Assembly: GCF_002014765.1 (NCBI RefSeq)
Contig: NZ_MUYT01000004.1
Location: 310,001-374,000 of the forward strand
From: Lwoffella lincolnii
GTDB taxonomy: Bacteria > Pseudomonadota > Gammaproteobacteria > Pseudomonadales > Moraxellaceae
Direction: 5' to 3'
DNA length: 64,000 nucleotides
Shown: one piece after another, positions 9,430 to 18,745 of the stretch
How the letters are laid out: every line of letters begins with the position of its first letter
Numbering within the stretch: the stretch's first letter is position 1
Position numbers and translations under genes: made by a program
Notes under the pieces: model-generated
The model's database searches: none
The model's input: only the letters and a program-made list of their open reading frames with translations
What the model was told of the DNA's origin: nothing

Positions 9430-10005
9430 ATGACACACACCGAACACCCCAATGCGTTTTTGTACAGTCAATTAATTGAATCCACCAGCGAAGATTTGTC
9501 TCGAGCAGGGCTAATCGATACCCCCGTAAGAGCAGCCAAAGCATTTGACTATCTGACGCAAGGCTATAACCAAACCCTAACAGAAGTGAGCAACAACGCC
9601 ATTTTTCCTACCGACAATGATGAGCTGGTACTGGTACAAAACATTGAATTTTATTCAATGTGTGAGCATCATTTATTACCATTTTATGGGGTTGCACATG
9701 TGGGCTATTTACCCAATGGTAAGGTACTTGGGTTATCTAAGGTCGCTCGCATCATCGACATGTACGCCAGACGCTTACAAATCCAAGAAAATCTAACCAA
9801 ACAGGTCGCCGAAGCCATCAATGAACTGACTGACTGCCGTGGCGTGGCGGTGGTGATGGACGCATCACACATGTGCATGATGATGCGTGGTGTGTCCAAA
9901 CAAAATTCCACCACTCGCACCCATGCGATGCTTGGTGATTTTGTGACTGATAAGGCAGCTCGTCAAGAGTTTTTGGCGGTTGTGCCAACACAACAAGCGA
10001 TTTAA
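9430..10005 (+). CDS. folE: GTP cyclohydrolase I
   Basis: 191 residues. Converts GTP to 7,8-dihydroneopterin triphosphate, the entry step of folate synthesis. Zinc ligands are visible as Cys78 and His81 in SMCEHHLLPF and Cys149 in ASHMCMMMRG, so this is the zinc-dependent type IA enzyme. GYLPNGKVLGLSK and QENLT are further family motifs. It is monocistronic, divergent from fabI, with a hairpin terminator beyond its stop. The later folate genes folB and folK are about 39 kb away. Confidence 0.96.
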   Translation: MTHTEHPNAFLYSQLIESTSEDLSRAGLIDTPVRAAKAFDYLTQGYNQTLTEVSNNAIFPTDNDELVLVQNIEFYSMCEHHLLPFYGVAHVGYLPNGKVLGLSKVARIIDMYARRLQIQENLTKQVAEAINELTDCRGVAVVMDASHMCMMMRGVSKQNSTTRTHAMLGDFVTDKAARQEFLAVVPTQQAI

Positions 10006-10129
10006 TAACAACCGATTTAATATCGATGGATAATAAATCTCTTGCAAAAATCATAATACATTCTCAAAATTAACAATACCTTTTGGGTGAAAGAAGTCTA
10101 TTGGGATTCAGTGTAAAATCTTGACCATA

Positions 10130-10154
10130 AAAAACCCACCACATGGTGGGGTTT
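10130..10154. terminator. Bidirectional terminator between folE and the dehydrogenase gene
   Basis: A near-perfect stem AAAAACCCACCA / TGGTGGGGTTTT with a 2-base apex and A and T tracts on both sides. It lies between two convergent genes and can serve either strand. Confidence 0.75.
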
Positions 10155-10186
10155 TATCCTGAAAAAATTCACAAAATATCGCCCAT

Positions 10187-11446
10187 TTAGTAAGACAATA
10201 CCCTATCTCCGTGGTCATCTTTAATCCGAGTGGGTAAACCAATGTCATTGAGCAAGTTGATAAATGGTTTGGGGTCTAGCTCTTCAACATTGACCATACG
10301 CTGTACGTCCCATTCCCCTGTTGCCACCAGCATGGCAGCAGCGACAGCTGGCACGCCTGCGGTGTAGCTGATGGCTTGACTGCCCACTTCTTCAAACGCT
10401 TCTTTGTGGTCAGAGACATTATAAATAAATATTTCAGCAGGTTTGCCATTGATTTTGCCTTTGATTTTATCACCGATGCACGTTTTTCCTGTGTAGTTAG
10501 GGGCAAGCGAACTTGGATCAGGCAGTACCGATTTAACCACTTTTAATGGCACAATTTCTTGTCCTTCAGCGGTCATCACAGGTTGTTCTGACAACAGTCC
10601 AAGATTATTGAGTACTGAGAACACATTCATATAATGCTCACCAAAACCCATCCAAAAGCGAATATTAGGTACTTGTAAATTAGCAGATAGTGAATGCACT
10701 TCATCATGCCCGCTTAAGTAGCTGTCTTGTATGCCAACCACAGGCAAATCATCGGTACGCTTAACCTCAAACATGTTATTTGAATGCCATTGGTCATCTT
10801 GCCAAGAATACACAGTTCCTGTAAATTCTCTAAAGTTAATTTCAGGATCAAAGTTAGTGGCAAAATATTTACCATGATTACCATCGTTAATATCAATGAT
10901 GTCAATGTCAGTAACTGACCCTTTATCCATCATGTCATGACCAATGCGGGCGTAAGCATTGACCACACCAGGGTCAAAACCTGCTCCCAAGATGGCAGTA
11001 ATTTTGTGCTTAGCACAGCGGTCTCGGCGTTTCCATTCATAGTTAGCGTACCAAGGTGGGTCTTCACAAATTTTGCTTGGGTCTTCGTGAATGGCGGTAT
11101 CGATGTATGCCACGCCTGTTTGAATACAGGCTTCTAATACGGTCATGTTGATAAATGCCGTACCAACGTTGATGACAATTTGTACGTTCAGCTGTTGTAT
11201 CAGCTCCTTTAGGGCAGACACGTCCATGGCATCAATTTCATGCGTGTGTAAGACAGCAGGCAGTTTAAAGCTGTCTTTTTTTACGATGCTATCGTAAATG
11301 GCATCACACTTTGATAATGTGCGACTGGCGATGTGTATTTCGCCCAATATGTCATTATTCATGGCACATTTGTGGGCAACCACTTGTGCCACACCACCTG
11401 CACCGATGATGAGTACATTTTTTTTATGGGATTGATGAGCAGTCAT
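10187..11446 (-). CDS. Carboxynorspermidine synthase-type dehydrogenase (saccharopine dehydrogenase family)
   Basis: 419 residues from the ATG at 11446, chosen because AAGGAGGA lies 9-10 bases upstream; in-frame ATGs further up lack a site. It starts with a Rossmann motif, VLIIGAGGVAQVVAHKC, and contains DDPPWYANYEW-like and GAGFDPGVVNAYA segments seen in carboxynorspermidine (carboxyspermidine) dehydrogenases, which condense a diamine with aspartate semialdehyde using NADPH. The proposed partner decarboxylase, NspC, is in this window at 31064-32314, which supports the polyamine role over lysine metabolism. Whether the product is carboxyspermidine or carboxynorspermidine cannot be read from sequence. 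Confidence 0.8.
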   Translation of the reverse strand: MTAHQSHKKNVLIIGAGGVAQVVAHKCAMNNDILGEIHIASRTLSKCDAIYDSIVKKDSFKLPAVLHTHEIDAMDVSALKELIQQLNVQIVINVGTAFINMTVLEACIQTGVAYIDTAIHEDPSKICEDPPWYANYEWKRRDRCAKHKITAILGAGFDPGVVNAYARIGHDMMDKGSVTDIDIIDINDGNHGKYFATNFDPEINFREFTGTVYSWQDDQWHSNNMFEVKRTDDLPVVGIQDSYLSGHDEVHSLSANLQVPNIRFWMGFGEHYMNVFSVLNNLGLLSEQPVMTAEGQEIVPLKVVKSVLPDPSSLAPNYTGKTCIGDKIKGKINGKPAEIFIYNVSDHKEAFEEVGSQAISYTAGVPAVAAAMLVATGEWDVQRMVNVEELDPKPFINLLNDIGLPTRIKDDHGDRVLSY

Positions 11447-11688
11447 GATGGGGCATCCTCCTTGGTGTGCCATCATGACCAAACCTTGACTGTGGGCGTT
11501 GGTATGTGATTGGCACGGATGAATTTTGTGTGTCCATTAAAAAGGAAGACTAAGGAAAACAGACACACCCGTTAAGTTTAAGAGATGTGCTGGCACACCT
11601 CAATGAGTCATGCTTAATGATGGTGATGGATGGCGACATTTCAAGTGTCTTTATGTATCATAAGCATAAATAATCAGCATAAATCATT

Positions 11689-12636
11689 TTGAGCGAGTTT
11701 ATCTTGAAACACTCAACCCCAACGCATTCAAATTTGCCCCAAACAACATTAGCGACAACCATGATTGGCAACAAAACAACTGCCAACAAGACAACTGCTC
11801 AAAACAAGCCAAAATCCATGCCCTATATGGCATACGAACAGCAACAACAAATCACTCGTTTGTGTGTCCGCTGTGGGTTGCTGCTAATGCAATATGGGGG
11901 TGAGTCTTTATTGGTAACGGATTTAAGCAAACGCTTGGGGCTGGCGTTGGGGGTAGGCAGTGTGGAATGTGCGTTGTCTTTTAATGCCATTACTCTGACG
12001 ACGGTATACAATCAAAGGTGCATTACCACCACCCGAGACACCGTGAGCCAAGCCATCAATGTCAATATGCTGATACAAATTCAACGCATTGTCAGTCAAG
12101 CAGAACGTCAGCTGACACCTGATTTTAATGACAAAACCACTGACCATCTACAAGAACGCATCAGCCAAACCATCTTATGCTTTGATGAGCTTGACCACAA
12201 GGTGTATTCACCATGGTTGGTAACAACCTTTGTTGGGGGGTCGTGTGCCAGTTTTGCTCATCTCAATGGTGGTAATATTGCCATCACTGCCATCACGTTT
12301 GTGGCGGGTTTTTTGGCGATGGGTTGTCGGTTGATGCTCGCCCGCTGGCATTTTAATCCATTTATAGCGGTGATTATGACGGCTTTTGTGGCATCATTGA
12401 TGGGGGCAAGCAGTTATTTTTTACCATTTACTGATGACCCTGCGGTGGCGGTGGCATCTAGCGTGTTGCTTCTTGTGCCAAGCTTTCCCATCATCAATGC
12501 GTTGTATGACATATTAAAGGGATTTATCAGCATGGGCATCGGTCGTTATGTGTATGCTTCTATGTTGACGCTATCGGCTTGTGTGGGCATTGTCATGGCA
12601 TTATTGTTGCTTGGCTTGCCAAATTGGGGATTATAA
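11689..12636 (+). CDS. Threonine/serine exporter ThrE-family, N-terminal type subunit
   Basis: Up to 315 residues. Matches the ThrE N-terminal family (DUF1212): a cytosolic region with MQYGGESLLVTDLSKRLGLAL followed by about five hydrophobic segments from residue 180 on. The start is uncertain: 11689 is TTG without a ribosome site, and ATGs at 11761 or 11818 are equally possible; residues before about 45 are low-complexity Thr/Asn/Lys. It is followed 26 bp later by the complementary ThrE_2 subunit, and the pair probably forms one exporter for small amino acids. Substrate is inferred from the family only. Confidence 0.75.
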   Translation: MSEFILKHSTPTHSNLPQTTLATTMIGNKTTANKTTAQNKPKSMPYMAYEQQQQITRLCVRCGLLLMQYGGESLLVTDLSKRLGLALGVGSVECALSFNAITLTTVYNQRCITTTRDTVSQAINVNMLIQIQRIVSQAERQLTPDFNDKTTDHLQERISQTILCFDELDHKVYSPWLVTTFVGGSCASFAHLNGGNIAITAITFVAGFLAMGCRLMLARWHFNPFIAVIMTAFVASLMGASSYFLPFTDDPAVAVASSVLLLVPSFPIINALYDILKGFISMGIGRYVYASMLTLSACVGIVMALLLLGLPNWGL

Positions 12637-12662
12637 TAACAGATGATGGCAGGTAATTTATC

Positions 12663-13115
12663 ATGACGTTTTTGACCGCTTTGATATTGGCATGTCTGAT
12701 TACTTTGGGTTGGACATTAATGCTGAATGTCCCTAAATCTTTTATTGGGGTGTGTTTGCTACTGACAGTCAGTGGCTTTGGCACAAAGACGCTGTTGGTA
12801 AACCATGATGTGCATTTGGTGTTGGCGACATTTTGTGGGGCAATGGTGGCAAGTTTTTTGGGGGTGGCGGTGTCCAGGCGGTACATTCTACCGCCCAAGA
12901 CGCTGATTATTCCAAGCATCATCTGTTTAATGCCCGGCATTGTGGCTTATAAGGCCATGATAAGCATGGTGCAGATTGGTTATGCTGGCTTTAGTATGGC
13001 GTTATTTGAACAGATGATGCGGTATTTTTTTGAAGCGATATTCGTCATTTCAGGCTTGGTATTGGGTTTGTCCATTCCCAGCATTGTGTTTTATCGCCGT
13101 CGTCCGATTGTGTAG
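12663..13115 (+). CDS. Threonine/serine exporter ThrE-family, second subunit (ThrE_2)
   Basis: 150 residues, four to five membrane segments, matching the ThrE_2 (DUF3815) family that forms the second half of single-chain ThrE. The segment PSIICLMPGIVAYKAM is typical. It lies 26 bp downstream of the first subunit, so the transporter is encoded as two chains, a common arrangement. It ends with a basic tail, RRRPIV. Confidence 0.75.
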   Translation: MTFLTALILACLITLGWTLMLNVPKSFIGVCLLLTVSGFGTKTLLVNHDVHLVLATFCGAMVASFLGVAVSRRYILPPKTLIIPSIICLMPGIVAYKAMISMVQIGYAGFSMALFEQMMRYFFEAIFVISGLVLGLSIPSIVFYRRRPIV

Positions 13116-13179
13116 TGAATTGTGTGGCTGGCTGTGTGTGGCTGATTAGTCATGATTAGTAATTGAGAATACTTATGGT

Positions 13180-13536
13180 TCATAATGCGTTTACCAATTG
13201 TTTAATCAATGCCCTTTGTGTTTGTTCAGCATCAATCAACACATTCCAAATGCCATCTTCACTTAAGACAGAATAACCTTTGGTTTTTGCTTGTTCGTTC
13301 ACATAATCCAAATCTTGCTCACTGATGTCCCCATTTTGGTAAGCCAAACAAAGAGATTGATACTCTTTTTGATAAAATTCATCTAACCTAGCATGCTGTT
13401 TTTGCAATTGTTTGATTTGTTTGAGCATGATTTTAAGTTGTTGTGTTTGAGCCTGAATGTCATCATTTAATTGTTGCATTTCGATGAGTCGGTTTAACAC
13501 AGTGTGATGTTGTTTAGAAGCATAAGACATAAGCAT
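13180..13536 (-). CDS. Hypothetical coiled-coil protein
   Basis: 118 residues, not recognised. Residues about 10-65 are rich in Gln, Leu, Lys and Ile in a heptad-like pattern (LNDDIQAQTQQLKIMLKQIK), predicting a coiled coil. The rest is mixed, with a C-terminal IDAEQTQRALIKQLVNAL helix. No signal peptide. It lies 34 bp downstream of leuA on the same strand, so it may be co-transcribed, but nothing links it to leucine synthesis. The start is uncertain: Met1 and Met3 are both possible. Confidence 0.6.
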   Translation of the reverse strand: MLMSYASKQHHTVLNRLIEMQQLNDDIQAQTQQLKIMLKQIKQLQKQHARLDEFYQKEYQSLCLAYQNGDISEQDLDYVNEQAKTKGYSVLSEDGIWNVLIDAEQTQRALIKQLVNAL

Positions 13537-13570
13537 ACCGTGAATAAAATAGGAAGTATAAAAAAAGTGA

Positions 13571-15343
13571 TTATTGAGTGATTTGAGTCAGGGCTGATAA
13601 CGCTCCTTTTAGCATGGCAGATACGGTACTGGTACAAGTACCAATGCCTGAGTAAATCTGTCCATCAATACTCAGCTGAATATACGCCACCGCATCTGCA
13701 TTGGTTTTGTTTTCATCGCTGTTGTTGCCATCGTCCAGATGATTTTGGCTGATGGCGTGTTCGGAATAGTTGGTAACATGAATGGCTTTACTAAAATGCG
13801 TGCCAATACCATCAATGAATGACGACAGTGGGCCATTACCCGTGCCTTGAATGTCCACCACCGTGCCATTGATGTCCACTTGCCCAACAAAATGCACATC
13901 ACCACCTTTATTACTGACGCTATAATCCAATAAACGCAACCGCTCTTGATGCAAATAAGTGCGTTTAAAAGCGGATAAAATTTCATCAATTTGCAACTCT
14001 CGAGCTTGTTTTTCAGCTTCAATTTGTACCACTTTACTAAAGTCAATTTGCATCCAACGAGGCAGATTAAAGCCAAATTCACGTTGTAGAATATACGCCA
14101 CTCCGCCTTTGCCTGATTGGCTGTTGATGCGTACCACATCTTGGTAACCACGCCCAATGTGTGCAGGGTCAATGGGTAAATACGCCACGTCCCAGATGCC
14201 TTGCGTTTGTTCCAAGTGTTGCTCGTTATAATCCAATGATTTTTTAATCGCATCTTGATGTGAGCCACTAAAGGCGGTGAACACCAATTCACCAACATAA
14301 GGGTGGCGAGGATGCACAGGTAATTGATTACATTCGCTAACCACCTGAACAATTTCGCTGATGTTACTAAAGTCAAGTTCTGGGTCAACACCTTGACTAT
14401 ATAGATTCATGGCCATCACCAAGATGTCCATATTACCAGTGCGTTCACCATTACCAAGTAAGGTGCCTTCGATGCGGTCCGCCCCTGCCATCAACCCCAA
14501 TTCACTGGCAGCGACTGCTGTACCACGGTCGTTGTGGGTGTGGAGACTGATGGTTACATACTCACGATGCTTAAGGTGACGACAAAAATACTCCACTTGG
14601 TCAGCAAAGACATTGGGTGTGGAGGCTTCTACCGTCCCAGGTAGGTTTAAAATCACTTGTTGTCCCTGCTCTGGTTGCCATATCTCACAGACCGCATCAC
14701 AAACATCAATGGCAAAGTCGGTCTCAGTCTGGCTAAAGCTCTCTGGTGAGTATTCAAATATCCACTCTGTATCAGGATACTCTTTTGCCAAATCTTTAAG
14801 CATGGTTGCACCAAATAAGGCAATGTCTTTGATTTCTTGTTTGCTTTTTTGATATACCTTATCACGTTGGACCTTGCTGGTCGAGTTATAAACGTGAACA
14901 ATGGCACGTTTTGCCCCTTGCAAAGACTCAAAGGTTCGGCGAATGAGATGCTCACGAGCCTGTACCAACACTTGCAACGTTACATCATCAGGCACATGCC
15001 CTTCTTCTATCAGTTTGCGAGTAAAATCATATTCTACTTGAGCGGCTGACGGAAAGCCGATTTCAATCTCTTTAAACCCAACATCAACCAGCAGTTTGAA
15101 GAATTTGAGTTTCTGCTCAATGGTCATGGGGTCAATTAAAGCTTGATTGCCATCACGCAAATCCACACTTGCCCAAATTGGGGCTTTGGTCAGCTGTTTG
15201 TCCGCCCAAGTGCGATCAGTCAGCTTGGGAGCAAAGGCAAATGGTTGATATTTACGATAATCAAAAGCGGTATTTTTTTGGGGTTTACGTTGCTTATCAT
15301 TGATGGCATCAGTGGTCTTATTGACCGTGTCATTGGTGGTCAT
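13571..15343 (-). CDS. leuA: 2-isopropylmalate synthase
   Basis: 590 residues from the ATG at 15343 (AGGA 6 bases upstream; a TTG lies two codons earlier). Condenses acetyl-CoA with 2-ketoisovalerate, the first committed step of leucine synthesis. The long yeast/actinobacterial-like form is shown by YRKYQPFAFA and KAPIWASVDLRDGNQAL at the N-terminus. Metal ligands are in DLRDGNQ and SLHTHNDRG. The C-terminal LeuA dimerisation/leucine-binding domain (about 450-590) contains GNGPLSSFIDG and an acidic Asn-rich insert near residue 540. Feedback inhibition by leucine is expected for the family. No clear attenuator leader was found in the upstream 260 bases. Confidence 0.95.
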   Translation of the reverse strand: MTTNDTVNKTTDAINDKQRKPQKNTAFDYRKYQPFAFAPKLTDRTWADKQLTKAPIWASVDLRDGNQALIDPMTIEQKLKFFKLLVDVGFKEIEIGFPSAAQVEYDFTRKLIEEGHVPDDVTLQVLVQAREHLIRRTFESLQGAKRAIVHVYNSTSKVQRDKVYQKSKQEIKDIALFGATMLKDLAKEYPDTEWIFEYSPESFSQTETDFAIDVCDAVCEIWQPEQGQQVILNLPGTVEASTPNVFADQVEYFCRHLKHREYVTISLHTHNDRGTAVAASELGLMAGADRIEGTLLGNGERTGNMDILVMAMNLYSQGVDPELDFSNISEIVQVVSECNQLPVHPRHPYVGELVFTAFSGSHQDAIKKSLDYNEQHLEQTQGIWDVAYLPIDPAHIGRGYQDVVRINSQSGKGGVAYILQREFGFNLPRWMQIDFSKVVQIEAEKQARELQIDEILSAFKRTYLHQERLRLLDYSVSNKGGDVHFVGQVDINGTVVDIQGTGNGPLSSFIDGIGTHFSKAIHVTNYSEHAISQNHLDDGNNSDENKTNADAVAYIQLSIDGQIYSGIGTCTSTVSAMLKGALSALTQITQ

Positions 15344-15461
15344 AATCAATCCTAAAAAGTGCTTAGTTTATGTAAGGTTTATATTAGCCATTATAATCAT
15401 AAAAATCATAATAGCAAAAATGGCTGAGTAGACATTCGTAATTTACCTTTTAATTCATCAA

Positions 15462-15480
15462 GATAATGATATAAATTATC
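15462..15480. promoter_or_regulatory. Fur-box-like dyad between leuA and the permease
   Basis: A 19-base site gataatgatataaattatc matches 16 of 19 positions of the classical Fur box, differing only at three central-right bases. It lies about 120 bp upstream of leuA and 137 bp upstream of the permease. Neither gene is an obvious iron gene and the region is A+T-rich, so chance similarity is a real possibility. Confidence 0.25.
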
Positions 15481-15616
15481 AATATTAAGATTAGGCTAGG
15501 CAAAATGCCCTAACATTAAAATTCCCCATATGATGGCATTTTAAACGGTTGCAAAATAAGGCTTAAACGGCTAATATTCGTCGCTGTTTTTTTTAAGTTT
15601 TTTTTGAGTTTGTGCC

Positions 15617-17059
15617 ATGCCTGCCATCAACCCCCCCCATAACCAAACAGATAGCCACACAGATAACCACACAAATAGTGTCCAAATTACCCCCAAATAT
15701 AATCTAATGACCGCACTTGCCATGTTGGTGGGCATTGTCATTGGGTCGGGCATTTTTTTTAAAGCAGACAACGTTTTGCAACACACGGGTGGCAGTGTCA
15801 GTCTTGGCATTGTGGTGTTTGTTTTAGCAGCCATCGCCATCATCTTTGGTTCATTGACCATCGCTCAGCTTGCCAGTCGCAGTGATAATCATGGTGGCAT
15901 CATCGCTTATGCTGATGAATTTGTTGGCCCAGAATTTTCTACCATGGTGGGCTGGTTTCAGACTTTTTTGTATTTTCCCACCATCGGCGTGGTGGTGTCA
16001 TGGGTGGTGGGCATCTTTTTATCGCTACTGCTTGGGATAGACAATGCCAGCCTTGAGCTACAAATGGTGATTGGGCTGGCATGGCTTATCATCAATTATA
16101 TGATGAACGTGTTTTCTGCCAGTTGGGCAGGTAGGTTTCAAATATTATCGACCGTCATCAAGCTGATACCGTTATTTTGTATTGGCATACTCGCCTTTAT
16201 TAAGGGTGACACCACCACCATGTTGCATACCGCTCAGCAAGTGGTTGCTAATGATGATGTCATGACGTCGGTATCCACATTAGCATGGCTTGGGGCAGTC
16301 GGGCCGATTGCGTTTACATTTGATGGTTGGATTGTTGCCACCAGCATTTCAGGTGAACTAAAAAATGCCAAACGCAACCTACCGATTGCGTTGATTGTTG
16401 CACCAATTTTGATTTTACTGGGCTATTTGATTTATTTTGTCGGAATTTCTGCCTATTTGGGAGCAGGTCAGTTGATGAGTATGGGTGATGCCAGTGTCGA
16501 TGCGGTAACACAAGCCTTATTTGGGGCAACGGCAGGCAAGGTATTTTTGGCATTTGTGATAATCTCGGTGATGGGAACAGTCAACGGTCTGGTATTGGGT
16601 TTCATTCGTTTGCCCTATTCATTGGCGTTGGCAGGTCGCATTCCCTTAGCAAAAAGCTTATCCGTCATATCAGCAAAAACCCAACTGCCCAATAACTCAG
16701 CTTGGTTCACACTGGCGATTGCCCTATTTTGGTTTATGACACATTATATCACCATGAAAACAGGCATTTTAGGCAACATGGACATCTCAGAGATTGCCAT
16801 TGTCGTAAGCTATGTGCTGTATGTGGTGCTTTATTTTGCGGTGATTAAGTTATGGCGACAAGGGGTGATAAAAAGCCTCTTTTTTGGTCTGATTGCCCCT
16901 ATTTTGGCAACGCTTGGCTCGGTATTTGTGTTGTTCGGTGGGCTACAAAACCCAATGTTCTTGCCTGTGTGTGTGCCAATATGCGCGTTGGTGTTGGGCA
17001 TGGCGTATGTCTATGGCAAACAAGCAAGCAAACAAACTAAAGTTAATGAACCTGCTTAA
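15617..17059 (+). CDS. APC-family amino-acid permease
   Basis: 480 residues, about 12 membrane segments. The first one carries IVIGSGIFFKADNV, the APC-superfamily substrate-binding motif, and the sequence resembles the L-type/serine-threonine exchanger branch (SteT-like). A basic loop, GELKNAKRNLPIA, is the APC signature after helix 6. The N-terminal 27 residues are His/Asn/Thr-rich and cytoplasmic. A run of eight C bases covers codons 5-8 directly after the start, a place where slippage would cut the protein off. Substrate cannot be assigned; divergence from leuA suggests an amino acid but does not prove it. Confidence 0.85.
   Translation: MPAINPPHNQTDSHTDNHTNSVQITPKYNLMTALAMLVGIVIGSGIFFKADNVLQHTGGSVSLGIVVFVLAAIAIIFGSLTIAQLASRSDNHGGIIAYADEFVGPEFSTMVGWFQTFLYFPTIGVVVSWVVGIFLSLLLGIDNASLELQMVIGLAWLIINYMMNVFSASWAGRFQILSTVIKLIPLFCIGILAFIKGDTTTMLHTAQQVVANDDVMTSVSTLAWLGAVGPIAFTFDGWIVATSISGELKNAKRNLPIALIVAPILILLGYLIYFVGISAYLGAGQLMSMGDASVDAVTQALFGATAGKVFLAFVIISVMGTVNGLVLGFIRLPYSLALAGRIPLAKSLSVISAKTQLPNNSAWFTLAIALFWFMTHYITMKTGILGNMDISEIAIVVSYVLYVVLYFAVIKLWRQGVIKSLFFGLIAPILATLGSVFVLFGGLQNPMFLPVCVPICALVLGMAYVYGKQASKQTKVNEPA
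15631..15638 (+). repeat. C8 homopolymer inside the permease start region
   Basis: Eight consecutive C bases at codons 5-8 of the permease. Gain or loss of one base would shift the frame within ten codons of the start. The upstream 30 bases also hold two T8 tracts (15587-15594 and 15598-15605), which could change promoter or leader spacing. Confidence 0.9.
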
Positions 17060-17306
17060 CCTGCTTAAAAAGGTCGCTTTATTTTGGCAAAACGCCCAGC
17101 AAAACAAATCAAGTTGACGATTGACACAAAAGCCATTACTCTAAGGCGTATTAAGCAGCCATCACGTCTTGTTGTTGGCTTATTATTAATTTTTTATTAA
17201 CCAATTTATAATATATTACTAACTTATTTAATCTGTTATTAACTGATAATTGGCTTATTTTAGCCCATTTATTTTATTTCACATTTTATGCCTTTAGAGA
17301 CACTCC

Positions 17307-17981
17307 ATGACTACCTACTTTGGATTTTTGCCCAGCGACCAGCTTAAAACTAAAATTGAAGAAATCCAACACATCATCGAAAACAACATAAAAACCGACT
17401 ATTATCCCCACCGTGATGAAGTTACCAAACTCATCGCTCATGAACTGATTGATAACTTGCTCAATGATTTGGTTACCTTGATACAAGATCCAGAGCGAAA
17501 ACACCGCCTTGAAAAAGTGGTCAAAACTGTCCATGGCACAGTTGATACCTTACTTGGCAGTATCTTAAGCAAGCAGAGCAATGATAAAGTCATCGACAGC
17601 TATCACTTTATGGTCAATCATAGCCTATTTACTGATAATGATGAACAGATGAGAGTGGGATATGAATTACCCCATGAAGACGCTCAACTTATCAATGATA
17701 ACTTTAGCAAAATCCAAACCGCCATCACCCAAGCCAAACGCCCGCATACCTACCTACAGAACGCATCAGAAACCATCATCAATGCCACTTTGCACCATTA
17801 TTTGCATGATTTTGGCCAAACCTTGCATTTAGGATTACTCAAACGAGGTGCCATTCCCATTGCAGAAACTGCCATTTCTAAAAGCGCTCAAATCGCCATT
17901 CATAAAATCATGCCTGACATGCCCCAAACAGCAACCGAACGCTTATATCATCACTATCAACAATTAATCGTCCAAAAATAA
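17307..17981 (+). CDS. Hypothetical protein upstream of hpt
   Basis: 224 residues, not recognised. No signal peptide and no clear membrane segment; mostly helical, with charged N-terminal helices (QLKTKIEEIQHIIENNIK) and a middle section typical of soluble proteins (LEKVVKTVHGTVDTLLGSIL). It ends only 10 bp before hpt, whose ribosome site lies in the gap, so the two are almost surely one transcript. The upstream 247 bases are A+T-rich and hold the promoter region. No function is proposed. Confidence 0.7.
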   Translation: MTTYFGFLPSDQLKTKIEEIQHIIENNIKTDYYPHRDEVTKLIAHELIDNLLNDLVTLIQDPERKHRLEKVVKTVHGTVDTLLGSILSKQSNDKVIDSYHFMVNHSLFTDNDEQMRVGYELPHEDAQLINDNFSKIQTAITQAKRPHTYLQNASETIINATLHHYLHDFGQTLHLGLLKRGAIPIAETAISKSAQIAIHKIMPDMPQTATERLYHHYQQLIVQK

Positions 17982-17991
17982 GGTTCACACC

Positions 17992-18546
17992 ATGACCCAA
18001 ATCAGCAACCAAGACATTGAAAAAACCTTACGTAATTCAGAATGTCTCATCAGTAGCATTGAGGTCGCCGCTGCTTATGAACGTCTGGCAGCCCAGCTTA
18101 ATCTACATTATGTCGGTCTAAACCCCATTGTCATGGTGGTGATGAATGGTGGTCTGATACCAGCAGGACAACTGCTTACCCATCTTACCTTTTATCATCG
18201 CATGCACTACCTGCACGCCACACGCTACCGTAACAATGAAAGCACCAATGATTTGGTGTGGAAATACAAGCCTGATGTGGACATCACAGGGGAACACATT
18301 TTACTGATTGATGACATCTTCGATGAAGGCATCACCTTAAAAGCGGTGGTGGAAGAACTAAAACAAGAAAACCCAGCATCTATCAACTGCTGTGTGCTAC
18401 TAAACAAACAACACAACCGTAAAGTGGCAGACTTTTCAGTTGACTTTGTGGGACTGGATGTGGCAGATCGATACGTCTATGGTTGTGGCATGGACTATCA
18501 TGGCTATCTGCGTCATTTACCCGGAATTTATGCCATTAAAGAATGA
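17992..18546 (+). CDS. hpt: Hypoxanthine/guanine phosphoribosyltransferase
   Basis: 184 residues, normal length. Makes IMP or GMP from hypoxanthine or guanine plus PRPP in purine salvage. The PRPP-binding motif is HILLIDDIFDEGITLKAVVE, with the catalytic Asp pair. VVMNGGLIPAGQLL is the pyrophosphate loop region and DRYVYGCGMDYHGYLR is the C-terminal base-binding part. The base-specific hypoxanthine type is assigned by overall similarity; xanthine use cannot be excluded. AAGG precedes the ATG. A purine permease of the AzgA type lies far away at 57.6 kb. Confidence 0.88.
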   Translation: MTQISNQDIEKTLRNSECLISSIEVAAAYERLAAQLNLHYVGLNPIVMVVMNGGLIPAGQLLTHLTFYHRMHYLHATRYRNNESTNDLVWKYKPDVDITGEHILLIDDIFDEGITLKAVVEELKQENPASINCCVLLNKQHNRKVADFSVDFVGLDVADRYVYGCGMDYHGYLRHLPGIYAIKE

Positions 18547-18745
18547 ATCACTTCAACAATAACACAACAACGCCATAGTTTATGGATAAAGACAGTTACA
18601 TAAAAACAACTGTTCACTGAAATTTTAAAAGGTTTTGCTATGGGTGTGTTTGAAAATTTTTGTTACAATATCTGTCACATATTGGGTTAAATTAACTCAC
18701 CACCATACATATGGTTACATATGGTATTGATAAAAAAAGGTCATT

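Noticed and set aside
13672..14391. Long minus-strand frame of 239 codons inside leuA
   Set aside because: It overlaps the well-supported leuA in another frame and its product has no domain-like pattern.
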